DNA of 64,000 nucleotides, from NCBI GenBank assembly GCA_965221205.1, contig OZ244870.1, forward strand, positions 2,170,001 through 2,234,000, in the 5' to 3' direction. This document shows positions 8,288 through 15,870 of this stretch, in pieces. Under the pieces are notes generated by a model. The model ran no database searches and was not told where the DNA came from. It saw only the letters and a list, made by a program, of their open reading frames with translations. Position 1 is the stretch's first letter. Each line of letters begins with the position of its first letter. The position numbers were made by a program, and so were the translations under genes. The stretch comes from CBDFMG01 sp965221205 [NCBI: bacterium] (GTDB lineage Bacteria > SM23-31).

Positions 8288-9980
8288 GGCTTATTCTCCC
8301 GTGCGCTTCAAGTTTGCTGGAAAGGTCACCGATACGTTGTTTGAGTTTTTGAGCCAGATCATCATCTTTGCGAATTAGAGTGACGACCATTTGTTCGTAG
8401 TCCTTTCTTTTAGGACATGTTAGGGCTTTTGCAATCGCATCGAACACGCTGGTATCGACGAGCGGATAGCGAGCGACAAGATCGTCCAGTTTTCCGTCAG
8501 CAGCGAGTTTCCTGAAGCGCTCCAACTCATCATGACAGGGATTCTTGACGCACACAGAGATCTTTGAAGACGCATCGGTGTCCATCAGTTCATTCCAGTG
8601 TGGGAGCTGCGACAGCATCGAACTGCGCACTGTGCGTTCGCACCGCCGGGCGGCCATCCTTTCGGCGAGGCCGTTCTGCTTCAGAGCATCTAGAGCGTTT
8701 TTTTTCGCCAACTCGATCATTTTATCAGCTTTGTACCCCAGGGACTCCGCTTGCCTGTGAGCGACTGCCGCAATGGCGTCCGAGCAATAGTAGAGCGATT
8801 CAACCGAGCACACGCCCAAAGCGAACACGCCCTTGTCAGCAAGCTTCCGTATTTTCTCTTCGGGTCGGTCGTCTCTGTCAATAAGGCCAAACGCTTTGAC
8901 ATGATGGAGGTCGCAGGAGGGCTCTCGCAGCCCGATCACCGCTCTTTCGACGTCGATGCAATTTCCCTTGGGTACCACCGAAAGACGAGGGAATAGGGCA
9001 CTGTAGAACGGCAGATCCAGGCTGCTGGAGCCGCCTTCTACGAAAAGGATTCTTTCTCTGGCCCCTAGGATGGCGAGCTTGAGTTCCTCGGGCAATTCCG
9101 TATTCGGCTCAAGGACTTCGACATCCCACGCCTTGGCTATATCACCATTCCACGTGCACGATCGGACCTTAAGGATACGCGCGTCCGGGTTAGCAACCGG
9201 CAAAGCGATCTCATGCGTTGAGACGACGAACGAGCAATCCTTACGCTGGTTAAACAACGCTGACAGGAAGGGCACGATGATGGCTCGATGAAGATGCCGT
9301 TCCGGCTCATCGATCAGGAACACGGTGGCTGGCTTAGCGGTAACTACGTTGGCTGCCATGATGACAGCACTCCGCTCCCCATCCGACATTTTCTCAATGC
9401 TAAATTTCCCGCCGCCGTTCCCGTGTTGCGCAAGAATCTCTTCTCCTTTGGAGTTTTCAAGCGAAACCGTCAGCGTCCCGAGCGCAAGCAATTCGTTGAT
9501 CTGTGCGAAAGGAGACGCCGATTCTGAGGAAACTCTAAGGGCGTCTTTGAAATCCCAGTCGTCGAAGTGACGCGTGATGGATCTGGCCCGCTCGTTGTCG
9601 AAGTGACGCGTGATGGATCTGGCCCGCTCGTTCTCGTCGGCAACCAAGTCGAACAAGACAGCCGCCTGCATTTCGCCAGAGTTGTGATCCTTCCATCGAG
9701 TGTCCGGGCGGCCGTTATAAATCTTGGAGTGCTTGTCAACTTCTCTGCGGTTATGCAGAGTGAGGGTAATGTTTCCCGATTCGAGCCATGTCTGTCTGTG
9801 AGCGGTAATCCACCTAATATGCGGCCTGTTCGCTTGCGACGAAGCAAGGTTTTGAAGCAACGCTGATTTTCCGGAACCGTTGGCTCCGACCATAAAGAGT
9901 CGGTCACCGAGTCGGTCACCAGCTTCAAGAGTTATCTGAAGCGGCTGCTTGCCTGAAGTTCTAGGGATGTTCCAATCCAT
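8265..9980 (-). CDS. AAA/ABC-type ATPase with C-terminal DUF4435 (TOPRIM-like) domain
   Basis: 571 residues. Walker A is GANGSGKS (32-39), the signature region is KMSDGERSAVIMAAN and Walker B is TVFLIDEPERHLH, as in SMC/OLD-like ATPases. The C-terminal half (from ERILFVEGGSSSLDL through GLIDRDDRP and SVESLYY) is DUF4435, a TOPRIM-like module seen in OLD-type and other defence proteins. The start has GGGGAGG 9 nt upstream. It forms a two-gene operon with the NDT-like effector. It carries an in-frame 36-bp tandem duplication at 9562-9633. It occupies the right end of the R6-R7 block, 66 nt from repeat R7. Antiphage role is inferred from architecture and pairing. Confidence 0.75.
   Translation of the reverse strand: MDWNIPRTSGKQPLQITLEAGDRLGDRLFMVGANGSGKSALLQNLASSQANRPHIRWITAHRQTWLESGNITLTLHNRREVDKHSKIYNGRPDTRWKDHNSGEMQAAVLFDLVADENERARSITRHFDNERARSITRHFDDWDFKDALRVSSESASPFAQINELLALGTLTVSLENSKGEEILAQHGNGGGKFSIEKMSDGERSAVIMAANVVTAKPATVFLIDEPERHLHRAIIVPFLSALFNQRKDCSFVVSTHEIALPVANPDARILKVRSCTWNGDIAKAWDVEVLEPNTELPEELKLAILGARERILFVEGGSSSLDLPFYSALFPRLSVVPKGNCIDVERAVIGLREPSCDLHHVKAFGLIDRDDRPEEKIRKLADKGVFALGVCSVESLYYCSDAIAAVAHRQAESLGYKADKMIELAKKNALDALKQNGLAERMAARRCERTVRSSMLSQLPHWNELMDTDASSKISVCVKNPCHDELERFRKLAADGKLDDLVARYPLVDTSVFDAIAKALTCPKRKDYEQMVVTLIRKDDDLAQKLKQRIGDLSSKLEAHGRISHAKPIPL
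9562..9633 (-). repeat. Perfect in-frame 36-bp tandem duplication inside the ATPase gene
   Basis: Two copies at 9562-9597 and 9598-9633. Each encodes the 12 residues NERARSITRHFD, so the protein has an extra helical turn set between the Walker A region and the signature motif. A smaller 12-nt duplication (GDRL twice) lies near 9898-9923. Confidence 0.9.
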
Positions 9981-10045
9981 ACGAGAGATCCTCCCCGAAG
10001 GTATGTAAAAGTCACCTGGAGGTCGTCTTTGCTCTTTGAAAACTC

Positions 10046-10147
10046 AATATACAAAACTCATTCTTGAAAGCAAACCATAACAATACAGTTTGAAACGTTA
10101 TGAACTGTTTTAATATACAGCATTTATTCTTGAAAGCAAGCCGCAAC
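10046..10147 (+). CRISPR. Two 36-nt repeats with one 30-nt spacer (R7-R8)
   Basis: Repeats 10046-10081 (one change: CCATAAC for CCACAAC) and 10112-10147 (several changes, CAGCATTTATTC and AAGCCGCAAC); spacer 10082-10111, exactly 30 nt. The spacer contains ACAGTT and AACTGT as a spaced inverted repeat. Same orientation and geometry as R4-R6, 5.2 kb away. Confidence 0.7.
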
Positions 10148-10172
10148 CGGAGAGATGTTCCTCCGTGCGGTC

Positions 10173-11174
10173 TCAGAGGCGGCATTTGAGGTTGACAGTC
10201 ACCGTGTAGTATGCGAGGCCATCGAACTCAAAGGTTGAGGTGAACGGATCGACGCCGTCCGCCTGGACCGGAATGTGGCTGCGAACAAGGTTGAAGGCTG
10301 CTTCCTTACTGAGGCTGCCGAACGTGGCCCAGCGTGCCTTCGCGCCGACCGAGGCGCGGTCTGTCAAGGCGTAATCGATCCCGGTCATCAACTGGACGCC
10401 GAAGACGTTCTGGCGCACCGGCATATCAATGAAGGAGACCGTGCCGGCGGCTGCCTGTTTTGCTTCGTCTGGCCAGTCAGGGTCGAAGGCGATCTGCAGG
10501 TACTCCACCTCCGGCTTGCGGACGAACATGCTCCAGTAGTCCAGGTTGGTGCGGGCCCAGCCGATTCCGGCGCCTGCGTATGGCGTCCAGCGCGAGTCGT
10601 TCACGAAGTCGTAGTACGCGTTGGCGAAGAGCTGGTGGGCGTTGTAGCTGCGGATCTCCTCGTACGGCGGTTCCTCGCTGCTCCACTCGGTGTTTTTGTT
10701 CTGCTGCACCGCGTTCGATGTCGCGCTGACCGCCGCCCTGTCGCTGCCGTGGTACCGGTTGAGGTACTCCACTTCGAAGCGCAGCGTCCCGGCCATATAT
10801 CCGACGCTGAGGCCACCTGCGAAGCCGCCGCCGGTCTCGAACTCGTTGACGCGGACCGACGATCCCGGGGTGTTGTTGAGGCAGGCCGGGTCCGCGGCGA
10901 TGGCGGCCGGGACCAGGAATGACGGATACAGCAGCCGGTCGCAGCGGCTCGGGTGGGTGACGCCGCTTCTGCGCGACGTCACGGTTGAGGCGTTCGCAAC
11001 GCCCACTTCAAGGCCGACGTAGAAGCCGGACCGATCCTCCTGTGCGCCAGCGGTGCCCGCCGCGCCGAGCAGGCAGAGGCCCACCGCGGCAACGCGGCAG
11101 CACTTATGCCTGAAAGCAAACCATAACCGGAGAGATGTGTCGCCGCGCGGCTTAGACGCCAGCATCTTCCTCAC
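10173..11174 (-). CDS. Outer-membrane beta-barrel protein (porin-like)
   Basis: 333 residues from a GTG that overlaps the TGA of the upstream lipoprotein gene (GTGA), indicating coupled translation; an ATG follows three codons later. The apparent signal peptide is RVAAVGLCLLGAAGTAGAQ, then repeated amphipathic strands (SGFYVGLEVG, YDFVNDSRWTPYAGAGIG) and a C-terminal strand TVTVNLKCRL. It is a diverged relative of the barrels at 12471 and 14389. Oddly the ~26 residues before the signal peptide (including LWFAFRHKCC) are encoded by a decayed copy of the 36-nt repeat, so the reading frame has run through a former block boundary. The stop lies 26 nt from repeat R8. Confidence 0.75.
   Translation of the reverse strand: MRKMLASKPRGDTSLRLWFAFRHKCCRVAAVGLCLLGAAGTAGAQEDRSGFYVGLEVGVANASTVTSRRSGVTHPSRCDRLLYPSFLVPAAIAADPACLNNTPGSSVRVNEFETGGGFAGGLSVGYMAGTLRFEVEYLNRYHGSDRAAVSATSNAVQQNKNTEWSSEEPPYEEIRSYNAHQLFANAYYDFVNDSRWTPYAGAGIGWARTNLDYWSMFVRKPEVEYLQIAFDPDWPDEAKQAAAGTVSFIDMPVRQNVFGVQLMTGIDYALTDRASVGAKARWATFGSLSKEAAFNLVRSHIPVQADGVDPFTSTFEFDGLAYYTVTVNLKCRL
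11103..11127 (+). repeat. Decayed CRISPR-like repeat R9 inside a coding frame
   Basis: TGAAAGCAAACCATAAC (11111-11127) matches the right half of the repeat with one change; the left half is only weakly recognisable. It is followed by CGGAGAGATGT, the same 11 nt that follow repeat R8. Confidence 0.65.
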
Positions 11175-12064
11175 TCTACAGTAATGGTGTTTTCGCTGGA
11201 GTATTTTCCTTTGGCCCCGTCGATAGTAACCTCTGCGACCAGTCTGTATTCACCCGGGCTGTCCGGGGAGTAGGAGCACACCCCCCCTGTTCGCTCCGTG
11301 CCTGGGATGTCAGCCCATGGGTCGGTTGAACTGTCTCTCCTCTGCCATTTTGAATTGTGGGTCGTGTAGGTAACCCCACCTATGTTCTGGTTATCCAGAT
11401 TGAGGCATTCCGCGAAGGAGAAGAGACCATATTGGATCATGCCGGGCGATACTCGAAGCCCTGTCAGCGGCGTGTAGACGTCAGCTGGAGGAGGTGTCAT
11501 CGTAGAGTCAGCTGGAGGAGGTGTTGGTGCAGGTGGAGGCGTGGGCGGAGGCGGAGGCGTGGACGCACTTACAGTAATGGTGTTTTCGCTGGAGTATTTT
11601 CCTTTGGCCCCGTCGATAGTAATTTCTGCGACCAGTCTGTATTCACCCGGGCTGTCCGGGGAGTAGGAGCACACCCCTGTTTGCTCCGTGCCTGGGATGT
11701 CAGCCCATGGGTCGGTTGAACTGTCTCTCCTCTGCCATTTTGAATTGTGGGTCGTGTAGGTAACCCCACCTATGTTCTGGTTATCCAGATTGAGGCATTC
11801 CGCGAAGGAGAAGAGACCATATTGGATCATGCCGGGCGATACTCGAAGCCCTGTCAGCGGCGTGTAGACGTCAGCCTGGGGGGGCTCAGGTGCAGGTGTG
11901 GGCTCAGGTGCAGGTGTGGGCGCAGGTGCAGGTGTGGGCGCAGGTGCAGGTGTGGGCGCCATCGGAGATGAAGACTCGTCTCCACACCCGACCACCAGCA
12001 TCATCACGACAATCAAAATAAATGAAAACACAAAATGATTAGAATCTTTATTTTTTATATTCAT
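11171..12064 (-). CDS. Lipoprotein with proline linker and two near-identical domains
   Basis: 297 residues from the ATG at 12064 (MNIKNKDSNHF); lipobox MLVVGC puts the modified Cys at 27. An APTPAP-rich linker follows, then two copies of a ~100-residue beta domain (start DVYTPLTGLRVSPGMIQYG, end GKYSSENTITV) separated by a PPPPTPPPAPTPPP linker. The domain contains two Cys, probably a disulfide, and resembles Ig-like or bacterial adhesin modules, though I do not recognise a named family. The two copies are almost identical in DNA, so duplication is recent. Overlaps the downstream barrel gene by GTGA; the pair is probably a surface complex. Confidence 0.7.
   Translation of the reverse strand: MNIKNKDSNHFVFSFILIVVMMLVVGCGDESSSPMAPTPAPAPTPAPAPTPAPEPTPAPEPPQADVYTPLTGLRVSPGMIQYGLFSFAECLNLDNQNIGGVTYTTHNSKWQRRDSSTDPWADIPGTEQTGVCSYSPDSPGEYRLVAEITIDGAKGKYSSENTITVSASTPPPPPTPPPAPTPPPADSTMTPPPADVYTPLTGLRVSPGMIQYGLFSFAECLNLDNQNIGGVTYTTHNSKWQRRDSSTDPWADIPGTERTGGVCSYSPDSPGEYRLVAEVTIDGAKGKYSSENTITVE
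11178..11875 (-). repeat. Direct 305-bp repeats encoding the duplicated domain
   Basis: Copies at 11178-11485 and 11571-11875, offset 393 nt, differing by a 3-nt insertion and a handful of substitutions. A recent tandem domain duplication capable of length variation by recombination. Confidence 0.9.
11887..11958 (-). repeat. 18-bp minisatellite encoding APTPAP linker
   Basis: Four imperfect copies of GGTGCAGGTGTGGGCGCA (with GCTC variants) encode the proline linker of the lipoprotein. Such in-frame minisatellites commonly vary in copy number. Confidence 0.8.
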
Positions 12065-12143
12065 TTGTTTTATCTTTCTATTGTTTTTTAAACATACAAA
12101 ATACAAAAACAAGAGGGGAGGTAAAAGGTCGTGGCCCCCTCGG

Positions 12144-12470
12144 AACACGAGGCGTTACCGCTCGATGGCGGTGCTGCACCGGACTCTTGATGGCGGGGAC
12201 CGATACCGATATGGATAACAACCGTTTTCTATTCTATTTCTACTCGTCTGGTACATATTTTTCTCCGAATCATGCGACGCGAGAAAGAGGCAAGCACCGC
12301 ATAGTACTAAAAGATTGAAAAAAGCAACGTAACCGGAGCGGGGAGATAGATCGAAAACAGCTCTCGGTCACGATCCCGCTCCAATTTGTGAGAAGTAATT
12401 CTGCGAAACCGATTCCTCTGGTTAAGCCCAAGATGCAGGAATCAATTTAACTGGGGCAAACCACGACCCC
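12144..12470 (-). other. Duplicated spacer, copy A (downstream of OMP-A)
   Basis: No gene. Alignable by eye to 14141-14388 through its whole length, with a ~55-nt insertion near 12408-12465 just before the OMP-A stop. At its left end GAACACGAGGCGTTACCG (12144-12161) recurs at 13596-13613, at the 3' end of the PDC-domain gene. The PDC-type gene present after copy B is missing here. Confidence 0.75.
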
Positions 12471-13448
12471 TTAGAAGTGGCACTTCAGGTTTACGCCGAC
12501 CCCGAACATTCCGATACTCTCGAACGCGGCCGAGCCCGACACGGGTTCACTTTCGTCGCGTCGAAGATTGGGAACGTGACCCCGCAGCGGAGGATCCTCG
12601 AGAATAACGTCATCACTGAAGGAACCGAAGGAGACCCAGCGGCCCTTCACACCAAGAGACATCGATTCCGTCAGCGCGTAATCGACACCCCAAAGCACCT
12701 GAAAACCAACGGGCGTGTCGTTGAGTACGGTCTCTGCGACGCTGGCGGTTCCAGCCAGATTCTGGCGGATTTCTTGAGCGTTGGGCAGACCTTCGCCCGT
12801 GGTGATCCTGTTTGCATCGAAGTTTCTCGCCCACATTAACCCATACTCCATGTGGGTGAAACCGATCCCGCCACCGACCCCGAGATAGGGTGTGAAGCGG
12901 CTGTTGTTGACGAAGTCGAAATACAGATTTCCGAACAGGTTATGAGAGGTGATGCTGGATATCCGGTCCACCGCTCTCACAATTTCTTGAGCGAGCTTGT
13001 CGCCGCTCTCGCCCTCCGCAGAGTGAACATCGGAAGTCTGATCATACTCCGAGTTCCGGAAGAAGTACTCCAACTCCAGGCGGAGCTGCCCCAGAACATT
13101 GTCCGGGTATCTCTCCTGGAAGCTATATCCCACCGCCGCTCCAGCCAGAAGGCCCGTAACCCTGTCGAAATCGTTCTTCCAATCTCCAGTTGACCCCCGC
13201 GGGCCCGTGCAGTTATAACTCCCGTATCCCGAAACTGTCTCGACCATCGCGTACATTGGATTGATAAACTCATCGCACACGCTGGCCCGGTCGTTGTGGC
13301 TTACGGTGAAATCCAGTGGTGAGGCGACGTGGAAGCCCCATTCGCTGCTCAGATAAAACCCCGATCCCGTCTGCTGGGCCTGCGCCAGCCGCGATACACA
13401 CGCCCACGCTGCGATGATGCCCATGAACAATAAAACAGTACGGTTCAT
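12471..13448 (-). CDS. Outer-membrane beta-barrel protein, tandem copy A
   Basis: 325 residues from the ATG at 13448 (MNRTVLLFMGIIAAW), with a GAGGAC ribosome site. The signal peptide is cleaved after SRLAQAQ. Strand-rich body with TGLLAGAAVGYSFQERYPD, YFDFVNNSRFTPYLGVGGG and C-terminal GVGVNLKCHF ending in Phe, the usual barrel-assembly signal. It is about 90% identical to the gene at 14389-15378; differences cluster near the N-terminal loop (residues 35-75) and the C-terminal quarter. Likely an OmpA/OmpW-sized eight-strand barrel; role unknown. Confidence 0.8.
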   Translation of the reverse strand: MNRTVLLFMGIIAAWACVSRLAQAQQTGSGFYLSSEWGFHVASPLDFTVSHNDRASVCDEFINPMYAMVETVSGYGSYNCTGPRGSTGDWKNDFDRVTGLLAGAAVGYSFQERYPDNVLGQLRLELEYFFRNSEYDQTSDVHSAEGESGDKLAQEIVRAVDRISSITSHNLFGNLYFDFVNNSRFTPYLGVGGGIGFTHMEYGLMWARNFDANRITTGEGLPNAQEIRQNLAGTASVAETVLNDTPVGFQVLWGVDYALTESMSLGVKGRWVSFGSFSDDVILEDPPLRGHVPNLRRDESEPVSGSAAFESIGMFGVGVNLKCHF

Positions 13449-13608
13449 ACGTCCTCTGTATCTTCCCCAGTGAAGAGGAGGATCTAGTGTACACTTCCGG
13501 GACGGGCTTCGTAAATCGATTCTTTCTTGATAGTCATCGACTGGACTCTGGACGACTTTGTTGCATGGATATTCACTATTCACTCATGTCTCCTTAGAAC
13601 ACGAGGCG

Positions 13609-14121
13609 TTACCGGGCGATGGGGGCATCCACGGGCAGATCGGTGGTGATGATGGCGAAAATGCCCTCGGCATCGCGCGCCGGGACAGAACGGGTGATCA
13701 TCCAGATCTCACCACCGCCTGCATCAAAGTAAGGGGCCGTCCAGATGCCCGCGTTCGCGGTTAGTGGTGCCGTGAACCAGGCCTGCGCCTCGATGTTGTA
13801 GGATGGCATGGCGAGGTCAGTGGTGATGTAGCCGTTAGCGGTGCGATAGACGTAGGGGCTGGTAGTGACCGTGCCGGCGCGATCTAGCAGCGCGGCGGCA
13901 CTGCCGTAGAACGCAGGATGGGCATCCAAGTAGGCCCGCAAGCGCTCCGTATACGCGGCCGCATTGACCGGTCGCTCCGCCACCAACTCTGTCACCAAGG
14001 TATCGAGGGCGGCGACCACTGCGGTCTGCAGAGCCTCCTGGGTGGGCGGCGTGCTGACACTGCAGGCTTGGGTGGTCACGAGGGCAGGCAGCAGGAGAAA
14101 CAGGACGATCGCAGCGCGTAT
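13609..14121 (-). CDS. PDC/Cache-like sensor-domain lipoprotein, probable ATA start
   Basis: 170 residues if started at the ATA at 14121, which has GGGGAG at the right distance and opens RAAIVLFLLLPALVTTQAC, a clean lipoprotein signal. No ATG, GTG or TTG fits: the frame stays open upstream to a GTG at 14346, adding 75 residues translated from a duplicated spacer. The mature part (AYLDAHPAFYGSAAALLDR, SPYVYRTANGYITTDL, AQAWFTAPLTANAGIWTAPY, GGGEIWMITRSVPA) is a PDC/dCache extracellular sensing fold as found in chemoreceptors, here without a signalling domain. Either an ATG mutated to ATA or the protein is now made with an aberrant N-terminus. Confidence 0.5.
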   Translation of the reverse strand: MRAAIVLFLLLPALVTTQACSVSTPPTQEALQTAVVAALDTLVTELVAERPVNAAAYTERLRAYLDAHPAFYGSAAALLDRAGTVTTSPYVYRTANGYITTDLAMPSYNIEAQAWFTAPLTANAGIWTAPYFDAGGGEIWMITRSVPARDAEGIFAIITTDLPVDAPIAR

Positions 14122-14140
14122 CGTATCTCCCCATATAACA

Positions 14141-14388
14141 CCGCTCGATGGCGGTACTGCCCGGACTCTTGATGGCGGGGACCGATATGGATAACAACCG
14201 TTTTCTATTCTATTCTTACTCGTCTGGTACATATTTTTCTCCGAACCATGCGACGCGAGAGAAAGGCAAGCACCGCATAATACTAAAAAGATTGAAAAAC
14301 AACGTAACCGGAGTGGGGAGGTAGATCGAAAACAGCTCTCGGTCACGATCCCGCTCCAATTTGTAGGAAGTAATTCTGCGAAACCGAT
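14141..14388 (-). other. Duplicated spacer, copy B (downstream of OMP-B)
   Basis: Non-coding counterpart of 12144-12470, continuing from the OMP-B stop toward the PDC-domain gene. Together with OMP-B it defines the unit that was duplicated in tandem. Confidence 0.75.
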
Positions 14389-15378
14389 TTAGAAGTGGCA
14401 TTTCAGGTTCACGCTGACCCCGAACATTCCCATATTCTCGAACGTGACCCAGCCCGACACGGGTTCACTTCCGTCGCGTCGAAGATTGGGAACATGACCC
14501 CGCAGCGGATCCCAGACAATACCGCTATCACTGAAGGAACCAAAGGAGACCCAGCGGCCCTTCACACCAAGAGACATCGATTCCGTCATCGCGTAATCGA
14601 CACCCCAAAGCATCTGAAAACCAACGGGCGTGTCGTGGAGTACGGCCCACGTGGGGCTGGAGGTTCCAGCCAGATTCTGGCGGATTTCTTGAGCGTTGGA
14701 CAGACCTTCGCCCGTGGTGATCCTGTTTGCATCGAAGTTCCTCGCCCACAATCCCCCATAGTTCATGTGGGTGAAACCGATCCCGCCACCGACCCCGAGA
14801 TAGGGTGTGAAGCGGCTGTTGTTGACGAAGTCGAAATACAGATTTCCGAACAGGTTATGAGAGGTGATGCTGGATATCCGGTCCACCGTTCTCACAAGTT
14901 CTTGAACGAGCTTGTCGCCGCTCTCGCCCTCCGCAGAGTGAACATCGGAAGTCTGATCATACTCCGAGTTCCGGAAGAAGTACTCCAACTCCAGGCGGAG
15001 CTGCCCCAGAACGTTGTCCGGGTATCTCTCCTGGAAGCTATATCCCACCGCCGCTCCGGCCAGAAGGCCCGTAACCCCGTCGAAATCGTTAAACCAATCC
15101 CCAGTTGAACCCCGATTCTGGCCCGTGCAGTTATAATCCTCGTATCCCGAAACTGTCTCGACCATCGCGTACATTGGATTGATAAACTCATCGCACACGC
15201 TGGCCCGGTCGTTGCTTCTTCCGATGAAATCCAGTGGTGAGGCGACGTGGATGCCCCATTCGCTGCTCAGATAAAACCCCGATCCCGTCTGGGCGGCCTC
15301 CATCTGGGCCTGCGCCAGCCGCGGTACACACGTCCACATTGCGATAACACCCATGAACAATAAAACAGTACGGTTCAT
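14389..15378 (-). CDS. Outer-membrane beta-barrel protein, tandem copy B
   Basis: 329 residues from the ATG at 15378 (MNRTVLLFMGVIAMW). Same architecture as copy A: signal peptide ending LAQAQ, then an inserted MEAAQTGSGF, barrel strands and terminal GVSVNLKCHF. The two genes stay nearly identical through the central strands and differ in short stretches likely to be surface loops (for example residues about 40-45 and 255-262 of this copy). Its upstream region is unrelated to that of copy A and contains a G12 tract 217 nt before the start. Confidence 0.8.
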   Translation of the reverse strand: MNRTVLLFMGVIAMWTCVPRLAQAQMEAAQTGSGFYLSSEWGIHVASPLDFIGRSNDRASVCDEFINPMYAMVETVSGYEDYNCTGQNRGSTGDWFNDFDGVTGLLAGAAVGYSFQERYPDNVLGQLRLELEYFFRNSEYDQTSDVHSAEGESGDKLVQELVRTVDRISSITSHNLFGNLYFDFVNNSRFTPYLGVGGGIGFTHMNYGGLWARNFDANRITTGEGLSNAQEIRQNLAGTSSPTWAVLHDTPVGFQMLWGVDYAMTESMSLGVKGRWVSFGSFSDSGIVWDPLRGHVPNLRRDGSEPVSGWVTFENMGMFGVSVNLKCHF

Positions 15379-15870
15379 ATATCCTCTGTACCTTCTCCGA
15401 ACCTTAGGGAATTGAACTATCAAGCCTCTAAGTATCTTGAACATATTTGACATGATACACCCATCTTTTTTATATGTTTGGTCACTATAATCACTTATTT
15501 AATACTAATGCAACCACAGAACAATGTGATCACTTTCAAAAATCGATTATTTGATGTCTAAGCAGTGATTCTAAGGGCATTTCTGCTATGCTAAGGGGGG
15601 GGGGGGCTCCTTCTGCTTTCGTGCGCGTGAGTGGTTCCTCAAAATACTCGGCAATAGATATAGTAATAACATCCTGATTTCCATTTAATTCAAAAACAAT
15701 TTAAACTTACTTTGTTCTTTGTCAAGGTTTTTTTAAAACATTTTTTAAAACAATTGTAACAATTGTAAAAACAGTGATATATTGATATTTAGTATAAGTA
15801 AGTATATTAATATATTAATCCAAAATTATATTACCCGGGTACCTGAGTTTCTCTACCAACGTTCCTATTC
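15379..15870. other. Intergenic region with G12 homopolymer
   Basis: No gene. It marks the change from the GC-rich mosaic to AT-rich chromosome. Contains a run of twelve G at 15595-15606, then A/T runs and TATTAATATATTAA near 15800. The G run could act as a length-variable promoter element for OMP-B, or it may be an assembly scar. Confidence 0.5.

Noticed and set aside
10275-10922. Plus-strand 215-codon frame
   Set aside because: Antisense shadow of the barrel gene in GC-rich sequence; no start context or recognisable domain.
540-11127. Integron attC sites as explanation for the repeats
   Set aside because: attC sites vary in sequence and keep paired inverted core sites (RYYYAAC/GTTRRRY). 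Here the whole 36 nt is conserved, the core trinucleotides do not fit, and no integrase is present.
12453-12465. GGCAAACCACGAC as a tenth 36-nt repeat
   Set aside because: Only about 12 nt match, the rest of the repeat is absent. It lies in an insertion near the OMP-A stop and could be chance.
11178-15378. Diversity-generating retroelement
   Set aside because: No reverse transcriptase or template repeat; differences between copies are not adenine-directed.
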